Notes: generated by a model not told the origin, from the sequence alone. A stretch of DNA of 64,000 nt from Hortaea werneckii (GCA_037044905.1 JBAOKB010000020.1:1240001-1304000), one strand, 5' to 3'. Shown: positions 21,299 through 32,739, counted from the stretch's first letter. Translations and numbers: made by a program.

Positions 21299-22766
21299 AT
21301 GGCAGGGCTCTCGACTTCCAGACGGAACAACAAGGCTGCTGCAACAGACGCCGTCCCTTTGGAAAACGATGCACAGCCAGTAGCCCCGGCCACGACGCGT
21401 GATGTGGACGACGCGCCGCCTGATGGAGGATATGGCTGGGTGTGCTGTGGGGCGATTGGCCTGCTGAACGCGTTTACCTGGGGTCTCGCGGCCGTAAGTC
21501 CAGTGCAACAACTCTGACGCTCCGATCAGTGCTAAACGTATATCGCAGAGTTATGGCGTTTATCTGAGCCATTACCTGGCTGACGACTATTTCCCAGGAG
21601 CGACGCCACTGGATTATGCGCTCATCGGTGGGCTCGAGTTCGGCGCTGCGCTTTTCATCTCCCCGGCTTGCACGGTGCTGACGCGCGATTTGGGTCGGAA
21701 CGCCGTCATGTTCGCTGGGTGTACGATGTTGTCTGGTGGCTTTATCGCGGCGTCCTTTGCCACCCAGATATGGCACCTCTACCTCAGCCAAGGGGTTCTG
21801 ATCGGGATGGGTATCGGCGCCATCTTCATACCCAGCGTACAAGTGCTGCCGCAATGGTTCCTGAAGCGTCGGTCGCTGGCAGGAGGTCTGGCGTCCGCTG
21901 GGTCCGGGTTCGGTGGTCTGGCCTTCAGCTTAGGCACGAATGCCATGATTGAGCAGATCAGTCTCGCCTGGAGTCTTCGCATTACGGGCATTATCGGCTT
22001 CATTGCCAATTTCGTCGGCATGGTGCTGGTTAAGGACCGGAATCATGTCGTAAAGCCTCCGCAGCTAGGGTTTGCAATCCACCTTCTCAGACGCTATGAT
22101 TGCCTGCTGCTGCTTTCGTGGGCGTTTGTGAATCTGCTGGGTTATATGGTTATTCTGTACAGCCTTTCTAGTTACGCGGTTCAGGTCGTCGGGTTGACGC
22201 AAGCACAAGCAGGCGTTATCACTGCCGTGCTCAATCTGGGGGTAAGTCCATTCATACGTGTCGAGCAGGTGAACCTCCTAAACACTTCTAACCTTCTCCT
22301 TTAGACTGGGATTGGCAGGCCCCTGATAGGACTCGCGAGCGATCGCTTTGGCCGCATCGAGGTCGCAGCGACTTTGACCCTGACCTGTGGTCTTCTGCTT
22401 GTCGCCATCTGGATACCTGCCAACAACTACGGTGTCCTCATCTTCTATGCCATCCCATCAGGAGCCATGCTCGGTGTCTTCTGGATGACTGTCGGACCAC
22501 TCTGCGCGGAGGTTGCAGGGCTGAGAGAAGTCCCGTCCTTCCTTTCGCTTCAATGGCTTACAGCAGTCCTGCCTACGACCTTTTCCGAAGTCATCGCGCT
22601 GTACTTGCGCAAGCCGGAAAAGGGCCGCTGGGCGTACCTGTATGCGCAAATCTTCGCAGCTCTTGCATATATAGTAGCGTCTCTGTTCCTCTTCGAGCTC
22701 CTGCGCCTGAAGAGACGCGGACGGCTGATGTCGCAGATGCCAGAGATTGCAGAGGTACCGCGATAG
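21299..22766 (+). CDS. MFS monocarboxylate-type transporter (paralogue 2), three exons
   Basis: Exons 21299-21493, 21549-22241 and 22305-22766 give 449 residues. Introns are GTAAGT...CGCAG (55 bp) and GTAAGT...TTTAG (63 bp), both phase 0. APPDGGYGWVCCGAIGLLNA is a clear MCT-family N-terminal motif. It is followed by SYGVYLSHYL, LEFGAALFISPACTVL, LSQGVLIGMGIGAIFIPSVQVLPQWFLKRRSLAGG (helix 4-5 loop), SSYAVQVVGLTQAQAGVITAVLNLG, GIGRPLIGLASDRFGR and a C-terminal LFELLRLKRRGRL. It has the same topology as its upstream neighbour, but the sequences are well diverged, so this is an old tandem pair or chance adjacency. Substrate unknown. Confidence 0.9.
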
Positions 22767-23596
22767 TAGAGCTCGTCGTTTCCACCCTGATCTCAAAAAG
22801 AAAATCTCTCGTCAACTCACTTTTTCTCCGTCGGTTTTTGGCTTCTCTCATCACGCTGCAGAAGCTGAGGTGAGCTTCTCGCCCATGTTTATCAAATCAC
22901 CTGCGCGCATCGTTCCAAGTTTTTCACGGCTGAGGGAATTGGCGCAGCTGTACAAGAATGACAAAGAGGCCGCGCACAGCTCTGGCTTGGTCACTTCTAG
23001 GCATCTGGAACGTACCTAGCCTACCTGATGAGGTATTAAACTTTCAACCTTCCCACTATTCAGGAACCGGGCGATGGGAGTGCCGAAGCCGCGAGCGATT
23101 CCCGTTGTGGAACGCCTTCTCACGCGGCAGAGCTGCCAGCGTTGCGCTAGCGGGCTTGGCCTACCACTTTGGGACCGGCTCCCGACTCTTTCTGGCCATC
23201 GTTCCAAGCCTTCCTCGCCTGCTCAGCCTTTCCTCTGCCACACTCTGGGCCCGTCGGCCGCACTCTATACCATAGACTTTGGGCGGCTCGCTCGGCCATG
23301 TCGAGGCTTGCACTCCACTACCGCTCAACGGCGAAGCGCAACGCCATCCCGAGCGATTTGATATCTCGACTGGTAGGTCCGTTTCGTCTTACTGTTCACC
23401 AATTCACTCGTTTCATCCTTTCCCTCTCCGCCAGAAAGCAGGTTTCTGCACAGTCGATCCTTTTTCCGCCCCTCCAAACGGTTGTCTCAGTAGTGATAAG
23501 CACTCGTGAATCGCCGCTAGGCTCGAGATCAAGAACGACTAGCCAGAAAACCCAAAGGTCCCTCGACCCATCACCAACAGCGACAACAACGACGAG
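22767..23596. other. Long upstream region of the GH128 gene
   Basis: About 830 bp, C/T-rich on the plus strand, with short frames but no support for coding. It likely holds the 3' UTR of the second MFS gene and the promoter/5' leader of the glucanase gene (CTATACC near 23265, CAACAACGACGAG just before the ATG). Confidence 0.45.
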
Positions 23597-24604
23597 ATGC
23601 GATCAAGCACCCTCCTCCCCCTCGTGGCTGCCAGCCTCCCCCTCGCCCTCGCCCAAGACAATTCCCTCTCTTCCTCCAAGCGCGGCCTGTGCTACGTAGA
23701 TCCCCAGGAGAACACCCAAGACACCGACATCTGGGACGCGAGCGACTCGGACCTGACATGGTACTACAACTACGAGGCCTCACCCACGAACGGCATCGAC
23801 GAGAGCAAACTGCAGTTCGTGCCGATGATCTGGGGCCTGCCAGACAGCACTTCGAGCATGGCCTTCTACAACACCGTCAAAGGCCTGATGCAACAAGGCT
23901 ACAACATCACCTACGTACTCGGCTTTAACGAGCCCGACGGGTGTTCCTCAGGCGGCTCCTGTATCGCAGCCGAAGACGCGGCAGCGGCCTGGATCCGCGA
24001 AGTCGAGCCCCTCAAGGACGAAGGCGTCTTGCTCGGAGCGCCGGCCGTGACGGGCTCACCCATGGGCTTCACGTGGTTGGAGAACTTCTACAATGCCTGC
24101 AACGGCAACTGCACCACGCACTTCATCCCCGTGCACTGGTACGGCAACTTCGAGGGCCTGGCGAGCCATATGGGCCAGGTCAACGGGACTTACCCCAATA
24201 TGACCATGTGGGTGACCGAGTACGCGTGCGCGGACTGCGAGTTGGAGGAGGCGCAGCAGTTCTACAACATGTCGGCGGACTACTTTGACCGGCTTGAGTA
24301 AGTCCCTCCCACGACTCAATTCCCTGTTCGTCCATTTCAGGCTTAGGAAAAAGAAATTGCTAACACAAATGGCTTTAGCTACGTGACCCACTACTCCTAC
24401 TTCGGCGCCTTCCGCTCCGACGTGAGCAACGTCGGCAAGAACGCCGCCATGCTGACGCAGAAGGGCGAGCTGACGGACATCGGGGCCTGGTATCTCGGCC
24501 AGGAGGCCACGGGCAACAAGCCCAAGGGCGGCGCAGCCCAAGTCGCCAAGTTCGCGGGCTGGGCAGTCGTCGTTGCGAGCGTCGCTTTCTGGACCGTCCT
24601 TTAG
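23597..24604 (+). CDS. GH128/Asl1-like secreted glycoside hydrolase, probable GPI anchor
   Basis: Exons 23597-24297 and 24379-24604 (intron GTAAGT...CTTTAG, 81 bp) encode 308 residues. Residues 1-19 form a signal peptide ending ALAQ. The domain (RGLCYVDPQENTQDT...) is the Asl1-like/GH128 catalytic fold: VPMIWG, YVLGFNEPDG with the presumed acid/base Glu, IPVHWYG, and MTMWVTEYAC with the presumed nucleophile Glu. GAFRSDVSNVGKNAAMLTQKGELTDIGAWYLG matches the family C-terminus. A final hydrophobic stretch (FAGWAVVVASVAFWTVL) after a small-residue KGGAAQ region fits GPI attachment. GH128 enzymes act on beta-1,3-glucans, so cell-wall remodelling is likely. Six NxT/S sites suggest glycosylation. 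Confidence 0.9.
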
Positions 24605-25688
24605 AGTTTTTGTTTTTCCTTCCTAAAAGGGTTATTGGGCGGTGGGGGGGACTGGTAATGATCTGGATGTTTTTTTATTTTTGAATGTGAAAGTTGTGAA
24701 GATAGACCATAAGCGATTGGAGTTTCTGGGCGTAGGAAAGCGGAGCGCTTGTTTGCTGGGCGGCTGATGAAAAACAGTACAGCGAGAGGCAGTATGTCCT
24801 GTCTATGAATCGGATTAGATATGTAATGATACTACTACAGTACTTTTTGTTCACATTGCTTCCAGAGATCTTGAGCCCGAGAGGCAGGTGCGCTAGTATA
24901 TCGACACGGGTTTTAATCCCATGATCGTCATATGTATAATCCACGGCTTATAAGACGTTCCACAGGTTCTAGCGGATGATCTTTTTCACGTGGGAAAAGA
25001 TGACGTATATCGAGAACATGTCCCGTTTATTACCACCGACTAATTAGTGCAGTTGCAGATGGAGATTGACGGGTAGGTGACCTGGAAGGGTACTCCTTTG
25101 AGTCTGAAATGGGAGCTTGTACGAGACGATTTGAGGTCATGTTGGAACGACTGGCGCGGGATACCAGCGGTACTATGTCGACATTAGGATCAACATCACA
25201 CATCGTGAAAACCAATCTGACTTCCAAAAGATTGCCACTTCTTTGAGAAACTGACGGTAGAGCTAAGTGTACTCCGCGCTCGTTTCGTGCTTTCACGATG
25301 CTTCCAAGGGGGAAAGAAAAAAAAAATAGAACTATGTCAAGGTTGCTAGGAAAACAGCAGATCTCTGTCTCGCCGCTAGCCTGACCACGGATGCAGATGG
25401 CACGGTTGGCGCCTTTATTAGATGCTGGCATCAGCCGCAGGAATGACCCACGAGTCGAAATCCTCGTTTACAAACGTTCGTGATAGGACGTGAGAAACGC
25501 GATTGGTGCTATCAGCCGTTCGTCCAGTCCCTTGGCGATGGTTTTACGTAGTACGCATCGCTGGTGGCTTAAGAGGACAAGGACCAGCCCATTGAAAGAG
25601 AGCCGCTATCTGAGAAGGCTGCAGATTTTGTAGAGGCAGATGATGTTGCTGATTGCTTCAAGGCTTATTCTGGGGTCGGTTGATGATG
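24605..25688. other. Intergenic between convergent genes, no gene seen
   Basis: About 1.1 kb. T-rich sequence after 24604 suggests the 3' UTR of the hydrolase gene. The frame at 25030-25431 (-) shows nothing recognisable. Confidence 0.5.
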
Positions 25689-28172
25689 CTATCTGTAAAA
25701 CCACCCCTTAACATATCTGTTTCCGTAGTAGTCAATCTCCTCATCGGGCCTCGTATCCCCCGCCGGACGCACGACTTGCATCAGGCCATCCCAGTAGCCC
25801 TCAGTCTCACTGTCATGGACGCCCATGTCAAGTTTCTGCTGATGCGCCATCTTTCGGTCCTTGCGGAAAGTAGACAGCATTGAGATGACGTCTACTTTCG
25901 GATCTGGCTCCCCGTGCGATTGCTGTTGCGGCTGTGGAGGATGCGAGCCACTGCTTACACTGATCTCTTTCTGGTCAGAACCAAGACCGTCTGCGAAGCG
26001 ACCGTATTCGAGATAAGGATAAGTCGCCTGCTCTCCTTCGCCAAAGAAGCTGAAGTCCGTCTCCGCTGCTGACCAAAGGGCCTCGACATCACGGTCCTCG
26101 TTCATTGTTTGTTTGGCGTGGCGCCACCTGCTGGCACCGGTGCTCGTCTTTGGCTTTTCTTCTGGTGCTATCTCAAGTACGATTCGCCTCAGCGCGAAGT
26201 TCTTATGTGCTGCATGTTTGATGGCGGATAAATGCCCTTTACGACCAGGTGGGAGTGAATAGTCCAATCTTGCCTGGGCATTTGCGAGCTGCATTTCTTC
26301 GGCGCACTGCTTAACAAATCGAATGAGGCGTTCAGGCGCTTCTTTGTTGGCACTATAAGCTGGTACATCTGTAAGTATAAGCGTCTGTAGGTGAGGCAAC
26401 ATGGCAGGATGCAAATTATGGCTTCCGTTCGTATGAGCATTGAGCCTCGCTTTCCTTTCTGATGTGACCGACGAATAACTTCGTGCTCTGCCTTCTGGTC
26501 TTTTCGAAAGTTGGTCAGATGGACCTGTTGTTCCCGGCGAGACTGGACTGGAGCCCCCTGCCCCGTTTAGAGTAGTTTCACCCATAGCTGACACAGGGCT
26601 GAGCAAGCTCATTTTTTCAGTCTCCAAGGGAAGCGACTCTACGTGTTCAGGAGCGAAGATGCTCCCTCTCCTTGTCGCTATAGGGGCATCTTCTGGTGGA
26701 GGCGAGCGTGGGGGCTCATGTAGAGCTGGAGGAGCTACGGATTGCATCGGATCTCCAGGAAGTTCGTATCGTGGAGTCGTTGTCTCTGGTAGCTCAGCTG
26801 CCTCGACCTGTGCTGGTACGCTATCAAGCTCGAGTGAACCATTATGCTCAGTAGGGGTCGCTGTGTCTGGAAGCTCTACCCTACCATGCCCAACCTCCTC
26901 AGAATGATTGTTAGGCACATCCTCCGTAATCAAGCTGTGGTCAATCCTGAGGAACGTCATGTCCTGAGAGGCATACTGCGCCAATATCGGTGTCAGCTTC
27001 TCGACACCCGGGAACGCGACATCTGGGCCCGGCGATCTTTGTCTAGTGCCGGACTGATATGCTCCAAAGCCTTGCGTTACGGACGCCAGATCGAGGACAT
27101 GTAGTCTTCCAGATCTGAGCAACCCAGATGCACCTTCCGCTGAGATCCCATTGCCGGAGATGTACAGATGAGTGAGGCCACCTTCCGGTACGTCTTCGAT
27201 AGCTAATCTGCTTACGAAGGATCCTGTGAAGCTTTTCCGCAGATATCCTTCAAAGTCTTCGCCTTGGTATATTTCGAGCATCTCGGCACCTAGATAAGGA
27301 AGTAGAGATGGCGAACGCCTACCGTTGGATTGTTGTTGCGGCGTAGTTATAAAGCAATTGTGAAGTAGTGTCCGGACGCCGCGGTCTGAGAGCCTATTGT
27401 CCCTCAAATCAAGACTTCTAACTTTCGTCCCGATTGACTCTGCAAGCACCTCCAGTCCAGAGTCTGAGAGGCAGATGCCACGGAGCTTGAGGACCTGTAG
27501 TCCGGACAATCGTCGCAGACCCTTCAACACGCTGACATCTTGTGCCGGGTAAGTAAAGGATAGATCAAGATACATCAGTGTCTCAAATCTCTGTAACGCC
27601 AGAGCAAGGCCGGAAGGAGTTACATTGGAGCATCTCGAAGCGTCGAGTAGCCGCAGGCCAAAGGATGGTATACTTTGGACGGTATTTTGGAACGCAGCGC
27701 CTGAAGACGCCGGCAACTCTATGGTGCCAGGAGTCGGCTCAAATTCCTCGTACTTAGGGGGCTTGTACTTCAGAGCGTGTAGCGCCGAATGATCAAAGAA
27801 GGGGAGACCACGCACAACTAGAGCTTGTAGATTCGGCAGTCGCTGGAGAATATCCCGCAGCCAATCTGCATGCGGTCCATTGTAGATCTCAGCATGTGCC
27901 GGCGGCAAGTGAAGCGTATGGGTCATAGCTCGTACAAGCAGTCTTGCATATTGAAGAGTCCGCTTGAACCGGGTGAGCGCCACGTAGACGCGATCGTTCT
28001 CAATGCCGAAATGGGAGGCTGGATTGCCCCAAAGATGGGGTGCAAAGACAGAGTGCCATCGGCTGCACACTAGAGCTGCTGAACACAGATCGTTTGAAGG
28101 AACATAGCGTGCAACGATGTCCCAGTGGTCGGTCAAGGTCGCCTTCTCGTAGGAAGGTGGTGCTGCTTCCAT
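25689..28172 (-). CDS. F-box/leucine-rich-repeat protein
   Basis: Single exon, 827 residues. Residues about 13-50 (DHWDIVARYVPSNDLCSAALVCSRWHSVFAPHLWGNP) form an F-box-like motif. Leucine-rich repeats run from about 110 to 300, for example LPNLQALVVRGLPFF, SGLQVLKLRGICLSDSGLEVLAE and VRSLDLRDNRLSDRGVRTLL. LRR-like LHVLDLASVT and LTHLYISGNGIS occur further on. The middle part (about 400-560) is disordered and rich in Glu, Pro and Ser. A conserved C-terminal block ends with DEEIDYYGNRYVKGWFYR. This layout is known from fungal F-box/LRR proteins that serve as substrate receptors of SCF ubiquitin ligases. Substrate unknown. No intron is needed. Confidence 0.82.
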   Translation of the reverse strand: MEAAPPSYEKATLTDHWDIVARYVPSNDLCSAALVCSRWHSVFAPHLWGNPASHFGIENDRVYVALTRFKRTLQYARLLVRAMTHTLHLPPAHAEIYNGPHADWLRDILQRLPNLQALVVRGLPFFDHSALHALKYKPPKYEEFEPTPGTIELPASSGAAFQNTVQSIPSFGLRLLDASRCSNVTPSGLALALQRFETLMYLDLSFTYPAQDVSVLKGLRRLSGLQVLKLRGICLSDSGLEVLAESIGTKVRSLDLRDNRLSDRGVRTLLHNCFITTPQQQSNGRRSPSLLPYLGAEMLEIYQGEDFEGYLRKSFTGSFVSRLAIEDVPEGGLTHLYISGNGISAEGASGLLRSGRLHVLDLASVTQGFGAYQSGTRQRSPGPDVAFPGVEKLTPILAQYASQDMTFLRIDHSLITEDVPNNHSEEVGHGRVELPDTATPTEHNGSLELDSVPAQVEAAELPETTTPRYELPGDPMQSVAPPALHEPPRSPPPEDAPIATRRGSIFAPEHVESLPLETEKMSLLSPVSAMGETTLNGAGGSSPVSPGTTGPSDQLSKRPEGRARSYSSVTSERKARLNAHTNGSHNLHPAMLPHLQTLILTDVPAYSANKEAPERLIRFVKQCAEEMQLANAQARLDYSLPPGRKGHLSAIKHAAHKNFALRRIVLEIAPEEKPKTSTGASRWRHAKQTMNEDRDVEALWSAAETDFSFFGEGEQATYPYLEYGRFADGLGSDQKEISVSSGSHPPQPQQQSHGEPDPKVDVISMLSTFRKDRKMAHQQKLDMGVHDSETEGYWDGLMQVVRPAGDTRPDEEIDYYGNRYVKGWFYR

Positions 28173-28455
28173 GGTGGGGGAGCCGGCAGTGCGACGACGA
28201 GTTGATAGTGAGCCTTTTCACAATGGTCTTCACAGAGGTCAAGCTGGGAAAAGGCCATGTTGACTGGGAGACGATGTCTCCGTTGATGATACCTCGCGAC
28301 TCGGCTTAGCAGGCGAAGTATGGTGGCTCAGTGCCAGCAAGTCACCGAAGGAATCGCCAAGGCCTGGCGGAGCGTGAATGCAAGCTTCCGATTGGACCAG
28401 AGTCGAGCATAGCCTCACTTCAACATGAATGGAAGTATTATACAGTAAAAATCAT

Positions 28456-29607
28456 TCATTTGGTTGGTATGTACGACTCAAGAGATCTCGCCCGGTACTC
28501 GGCAAGCCTTTCTCGCACATTACAATTGTTCCAAACCTCCCAGTCGCCGTGTCCAAACTTGGTAGGAAGGCCAACTTGCTCAATCACGAAGCTTGCAGCG
28601 ACCTGGCCGTACTTCGCAGCTTCAGTGTAGCTCCCTGTCTCCTGGAAGCCGATTGCAAATGCCCCAAGAAAAGCATTGCCTGCGCCTGTCGGATCAACCA
28701 CCATGTTGGATTCACTGCTGTAGTATGAAGGGAGCCAGACAGCTCCGTGCTGCTTTGACAGTATGAGGCAGCCGTGTCCAGCTGCTCTCACAACGATGCA
28801 TCCTTTTCCCTGCAATCCTATACCGCTTTCAACAAATTCACGAGCCTGCTCTTCGACCAGGGCAAGGTCAAATTCGGGGTTGATTGATTCTTCGAAGAAG
28901 CTAGCAAGCTCTTCGTGGTTTGGCGAGAAAACGTCCACGCGATGGCACGCAGCTAGATGTGATTTTCGAGTGTCAGGTCGACAAGACTTTGCATGTGGTT
29001 CCCATATTACCAAGGGATTTGCCGTGGCCCTCTGCGACGTTGGGCACAATTCTTCAATATGACTCGTTTGCGTCTCGATGTACTCTGAGGTGCCGAAGAA
29101 TGTGAATGCGCCAGAAGACAGCATTTTAGTACCCTGCAGAGCCGTCACCTCCACAGGCAAAGGTTCTGTTAAGCGTTGAAAGCCTTTCCCTAGACGGTGT
29201 TAGAAAAGAGTATGGTAGACTGAATCGGTATAAAACGCACTGTTGCCATTTGCCCTTTCGTAGAACACAAGACCTCGTGACGAGGGCTTGTCGCTCTGAT
29301 GTCGTACCGTGAGCGTGATGGACCAACTCTTGAACACGTCTATCACAGCGCCCGGGAAATCTACACCAGCATTGAATACCATGCTGACGCATTCTGGATC
29401 TTTGGGTGTGAATAATCTAGCACCTAGAGTGGCTTTCTGGACTGTCAGAATTATCACTTCATCCAATCAAAGATTGGATCAATTCATACAGAAAGTCACA
29501 GAGCCTCCTGGCACATCTTTGATGGGTGCGGCACCTTCGTTGCGTATCTCATCCAGCCAAACGCCGTTACCAAGGGCGATTATTCGGGGACAGTCGCTTT
29601 CTGACAT
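28456..29607 (-). CDS. MAK32: Mak32-type PfkB-family carbohydrate kinase, three exons
   Basis: Exons 29607-29490, 29441-29241 and 29189-28456 encode 350 residues. Introns are GTATGA...GACAG (48 bp) and GTGCGT...TCTAG (51 bp). Exon 1, too short for a simple reading-frame search, gives MSESDCPRIIALGNGVWLDEIR...DVPGGS, the Mak32 start. Exon 2 gives LGARLFTP and GVDFPG. Exon 3 has VDVFSPNHEEL, VVRAAGHGC and the PfkB signature DPTGAGNAFLGAFAIG with the catalytic Asp-x-x-Gly-Ala-Gly. In yeast, Mak32 stabilises L-A virus particles. The sugar substrate is unknown. The junctions of exons 1 and 2 rest on frame and motif only. Confidence 0.82.
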
Positions 29608-30457
29608 ACTGGATACCGTTTATGTGTCTGTGCCTTGGTTCAGCGACGGCCCTTTTGAATTCAGACTTCAGCACTGTGAGGAAAAGCTTTGGCCTGGTTC
29701 TTAAGATATGCATACATGATGTGTGGGAATGCCTTCGCGTGTGCGGCTTGATGGTCACCAAGTCTCACAGGAACGACTGGAATCTTGTGACTGAGCGTAG
29801 CGTCTTAGCAGGGGATGGTAGACGGTCACTGTGATATAGCATAGTACCTAGGTAGTATCGGAAATTCTGATGATCAAAGTTGAGGCGCAGGCATCGATCA
29901 GGCCTGAGCCATGGATAGAATGAGCCCCTCGAAGTTTCCCTTTTACGCTGTCATGAGAATCGCCGGTCTTTCGCGCGTGTCGCTGTTCTCCTCGGTCTAG
30001 ATATCGAAAACCAGCTCTAAGGGAAGCTCAGAGAGACTCGTTTGCCTTCCCGTTGATCAGCGAGCCAAAAAGTGACCTGTGATCTGAAGGTGACGAGAGA
30101 CTCTCAAGAACCGTTTCCGCGGACGGCCCGTGCGATCATCGCTCCAACTCGTCTCCTAAAAGAGCGCTGAAATGTGGCATTCAGATTCCACTGCAATTAC
30201 GGAGCTCAGGTCCGCTTGACATTCATGACAGGAAAGTTGAGGGTCACTATGGGCATGATTTCCGACAGACGCAGTACCTTTATTGACGAGTAGAGACTGA
30301 GGGCACTTCGGGCCTCCCCCCACACTACCGGATGATTTACCTCGCATCACTCACTACAGAGGTCGGAAACCAATGGAAGAAACATGTATAGTAGAAGCAA
30401 GAACGTAGCTGGAAGAAACGCAAGAGTGCCAAAAACAGATTACTTTCACTTCATAGC
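29608..30457. other. Intergenic, no gene seen
   Basis: About 850 bp between the Mak32-like promoter and the 3' end of the dehydrogenase. Short frames only. A 9-bp C-run occurs near 30318. No tRNA-like A/B boxes could be recognised. Confidence 0.45.
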
Positions 30458-31561
30458 CTAAGCTACGCGATAGACAAGCTTAACCCCGCTCACTTTACCC
30501 TCCCTAAGCTGCTGCAATCCATCGAACACGCCCTCCAGGCCACCCTTGCCAACCTTTGGCGGGTGCACACTAATCTGCTTAGACGTGATCAGCTTGCCCG
30601 AGATGTCCCAGAACTTCTCTCCAAACTCCTTGTCCTCCGGCTTGTCCGGGAAGTCCATAGGGCCGAACTTGAAGCCCTCGCCGATCATGGTGTACGCGAG
30701 CGTGTGCCGGTTCTGCACATCGGTGCGGTCGTGCTTGGCTGGCAGCAAGTACGAGACGGTACCGCCCTGGGAGCCGATCGCCTCGGAGCAGATCTTAGGC
30801 GATTCGCCTTCGGAGATGCAGTCGAAGACGTGGGCGAGCTGGTCCTTGGTATGCTCGCGGATCTTCTTCGCGCAGTCAGGGTCTTTGTAGTCGAAGGCGG
30901 CCGAGGCTCCTAGGGACTTGACGAAGGGGAAGTTGCGCTCTGAGCAGGTCGCGATGACATCGCAGCCGCTCAGCAGAGCGTACTGGATGGCGAGGCTCCC
31001 TGTTGCCGTGCTACCGCCGTAGATGAGGATGGGGACACCAGCTTTTCCTGAGCCTGGCAGCGGCAGGCCGAGGCTCTGGTAGAGACCTTGTCCGACTGTT
31101 GAAACACCCACACCCAGCGTGCTCGCATCTTCATCGCTGACGTTGTCTGGGATTTTTGTCCACAGGTCGCCCTTGGCCTGGCAGTATTCCGCGAAGCAAC
31201 CATCGTCCGCATCGGCTGAGTTGACTCCGTGGGTGAACCCAGCTATCCTATCGCCCTTCTTCCAATCCTTCTTCACCTTAGGTCCAATCTCTTCAACTAC
31301 GCCAGCAAAGTCGCAGCCGACAGTGTGGCCCGGGATGGCAAGTTTGTCGATGTGTTTCCTGTAGACTCGTCAGCACTGCTTGCTGGTTGCAATGCTTGAT
31401 GCGGGAATAGAACGGCCGTCTTACCAGTCAGTTGGGTTCAGCGCTACAGCTTTGACCTTGACAAGGACGTAGTCATCCTTGAGTTTAGGTACTGGCACCT
31501 CCTGAAGCTCGGCCTTGCCGTTCTCTACGACCTTGATCGCTTTCATCTTATCTGGAGCCAT
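30458..31561 (-). CDS. Zinc-type medium-chain dehydrogenase/enoyl-reductase-like oxidoreductase
   Basis: Exons 31561-31425 and 31358-30458 (intron GTAAGA...CTACAG, 66 bp) give 345 residues. The junction reads ALNPTDW-KHIDKLAIPGHTVGCDFAGVV, the standard MDR N-domain. The nucleotide-binding part has PILIYGGSTATGSLAIQYALLSGCDVIATCS, and YDYKDPD-type text follows (FDYKDPD). There is no structural-zinc four-cysteine lobe, so it belongs to the non-catalytic-zinc, quinone-reductase/trans-enoyl-reductase-like fungal group. It should reduce an activated double bond or ketone with NADPH. No polyketide synthase is nearby, so a stand-alone role is more likely than pathway trans-ER. Confidence 0.88.
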
Positions 31562-32223
31562 GTCTAATGCGGGCTATGTATCGAGGCAAAGGCGCGTGTA
31601 TGATTGACAATGCAATATAATTGGGCGCAAGCTTCTTCGTGACTTTTTGGCGGTGAGAAATTTATTAAGCTTAGTTCGATTGATTTCCAAGCAAGATGTG
31701 ATTGCTGTTCTGGCCAGCACAAGTGAGACCAATGTGGGCTGTGTGGGGTGAAGCTATGATGACGTTCCAGGATCGGCAATGACATACCGAGGATGCATCT
31801 AGCAGGTAATGCATACACAGTGTAGAGGCTGGTTTAGCTCTTGGAATGTGATCATCCAGATGATCCAAACATTCAGGAAATGTACCGCTCATAGAAAGAA
31901 GTGCTTGATTACGTAGAGAGTGCTCTCATGATCCCGAATACAAACCAACCCGCGAGCCATTTGCCACTCGACTTTGGGAAAGCACTGAAGCCAATCTCTG
32001 CATGAGAGCATCATACTTGGTAGAGAAGAAATCGAAATTAAAGCCTTGCACGCGACCTTCTTCGCGTCTTGCGCATAGTACATTACACAATACCTTAATA
32101 AAGGTCGTATGTTTAAGAAAATCCGTAAAGTTCATTCTCATTGCCCAAAGTTTTACCCTCGTGTTCGCCTATCCGTGCCCTTTTAACCCGTACTGAAAAC
32201 ATAGTCCTGTAGTCTTCCCTTTC
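31562..32223. other. Intergenic, no gene seen
   Basis: About 660 bp between the dehydrogenase start and the 3' end of the Rcr-like gene. It is relatively A/T-rich (for example 31640-31690 and 32080-32160). No gene, tRNA or repeat was recognised. Confidence 0.45.
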
Positions 32224-32739
32224 CTATCGCCTGGTTGGCGGCGGACCCTCCGGTGGCTTGTAGACATTCTCAGGCTGCTGCAGCTCGACATCATTCTGCC
32301 GGCCGTAGTAGTCTGCGTTCTGCCCGTAATAACTCTGCGACTGCCCGTAGCTAGGTGGCGGCGGCGGGTTGTTCGAGTTGTTGTATTGCGGCTGGTAGTT
32401 TGCGTAGTAAGGAGCTGCGCTGTTGTACTGCGCGGGTGCGTGGCCGGGAGGCGTGCGCCCTAGAGCCCAGCCTGTGCCGCGGTATGGGCGGTAACCGTGT
32501 CGTCTCCGTCTACGAGCAGTGATGCAAGAGAAGAGGAAGAAGATGAAGAAGGCGCCGACAATGATGAGTGCTAAGACAAGCCAGCGCGCCCAGCTGTTCC
32601 AAGCGCTGTTGTAGCTATATCATGTTAGTTGGAAGCCGATTTCGTGAGCGAGACATCGTAATTCTTACCAGTTGTCATAGTAGCCGTTGCATACATATCG
32701 CGGTAGCAGATTAGCCGCTCGCTCGATAATAGCTGGCAT
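32224..32739 (-). CDS. Rcr-like single-pass membrane protein with PPxY motif, two exons
   Basis: Exons 32739-32669 and 32614-32224 (intron GTAAGA...ATATAG, 54 bp) encode 153 residues. The second exon has no internal ATG and is easily overlooked. The N-terminus MPAIIERAANLLPRYVCNGYYDN is short. One hydrophobic helix follows (WARWLVLALIIVGAFFIFFLFSC), then a basic stop-transfer ITARRRRRHG. The rest is a Tyr/Pro/Gln/Asn-rich cytosolic tail with PPPPPSYGQ, a PPxY motif. This matches the Rcr (Congo-red resistance/chitin regulation) family of PY-motif adaptors for Rsp5-type ubiquitin ligases in the ER/endosome. Function by family only. Confidence 0.78.

Noticed and set aside
19219..24604. Secondary-metabolite cluster around the MFS pair
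   Set aside because: No PKS, NRPS, terpene cyclase, P450 or pathway regulator; neighbours are HFI1 and a cell-wall hydrolase.
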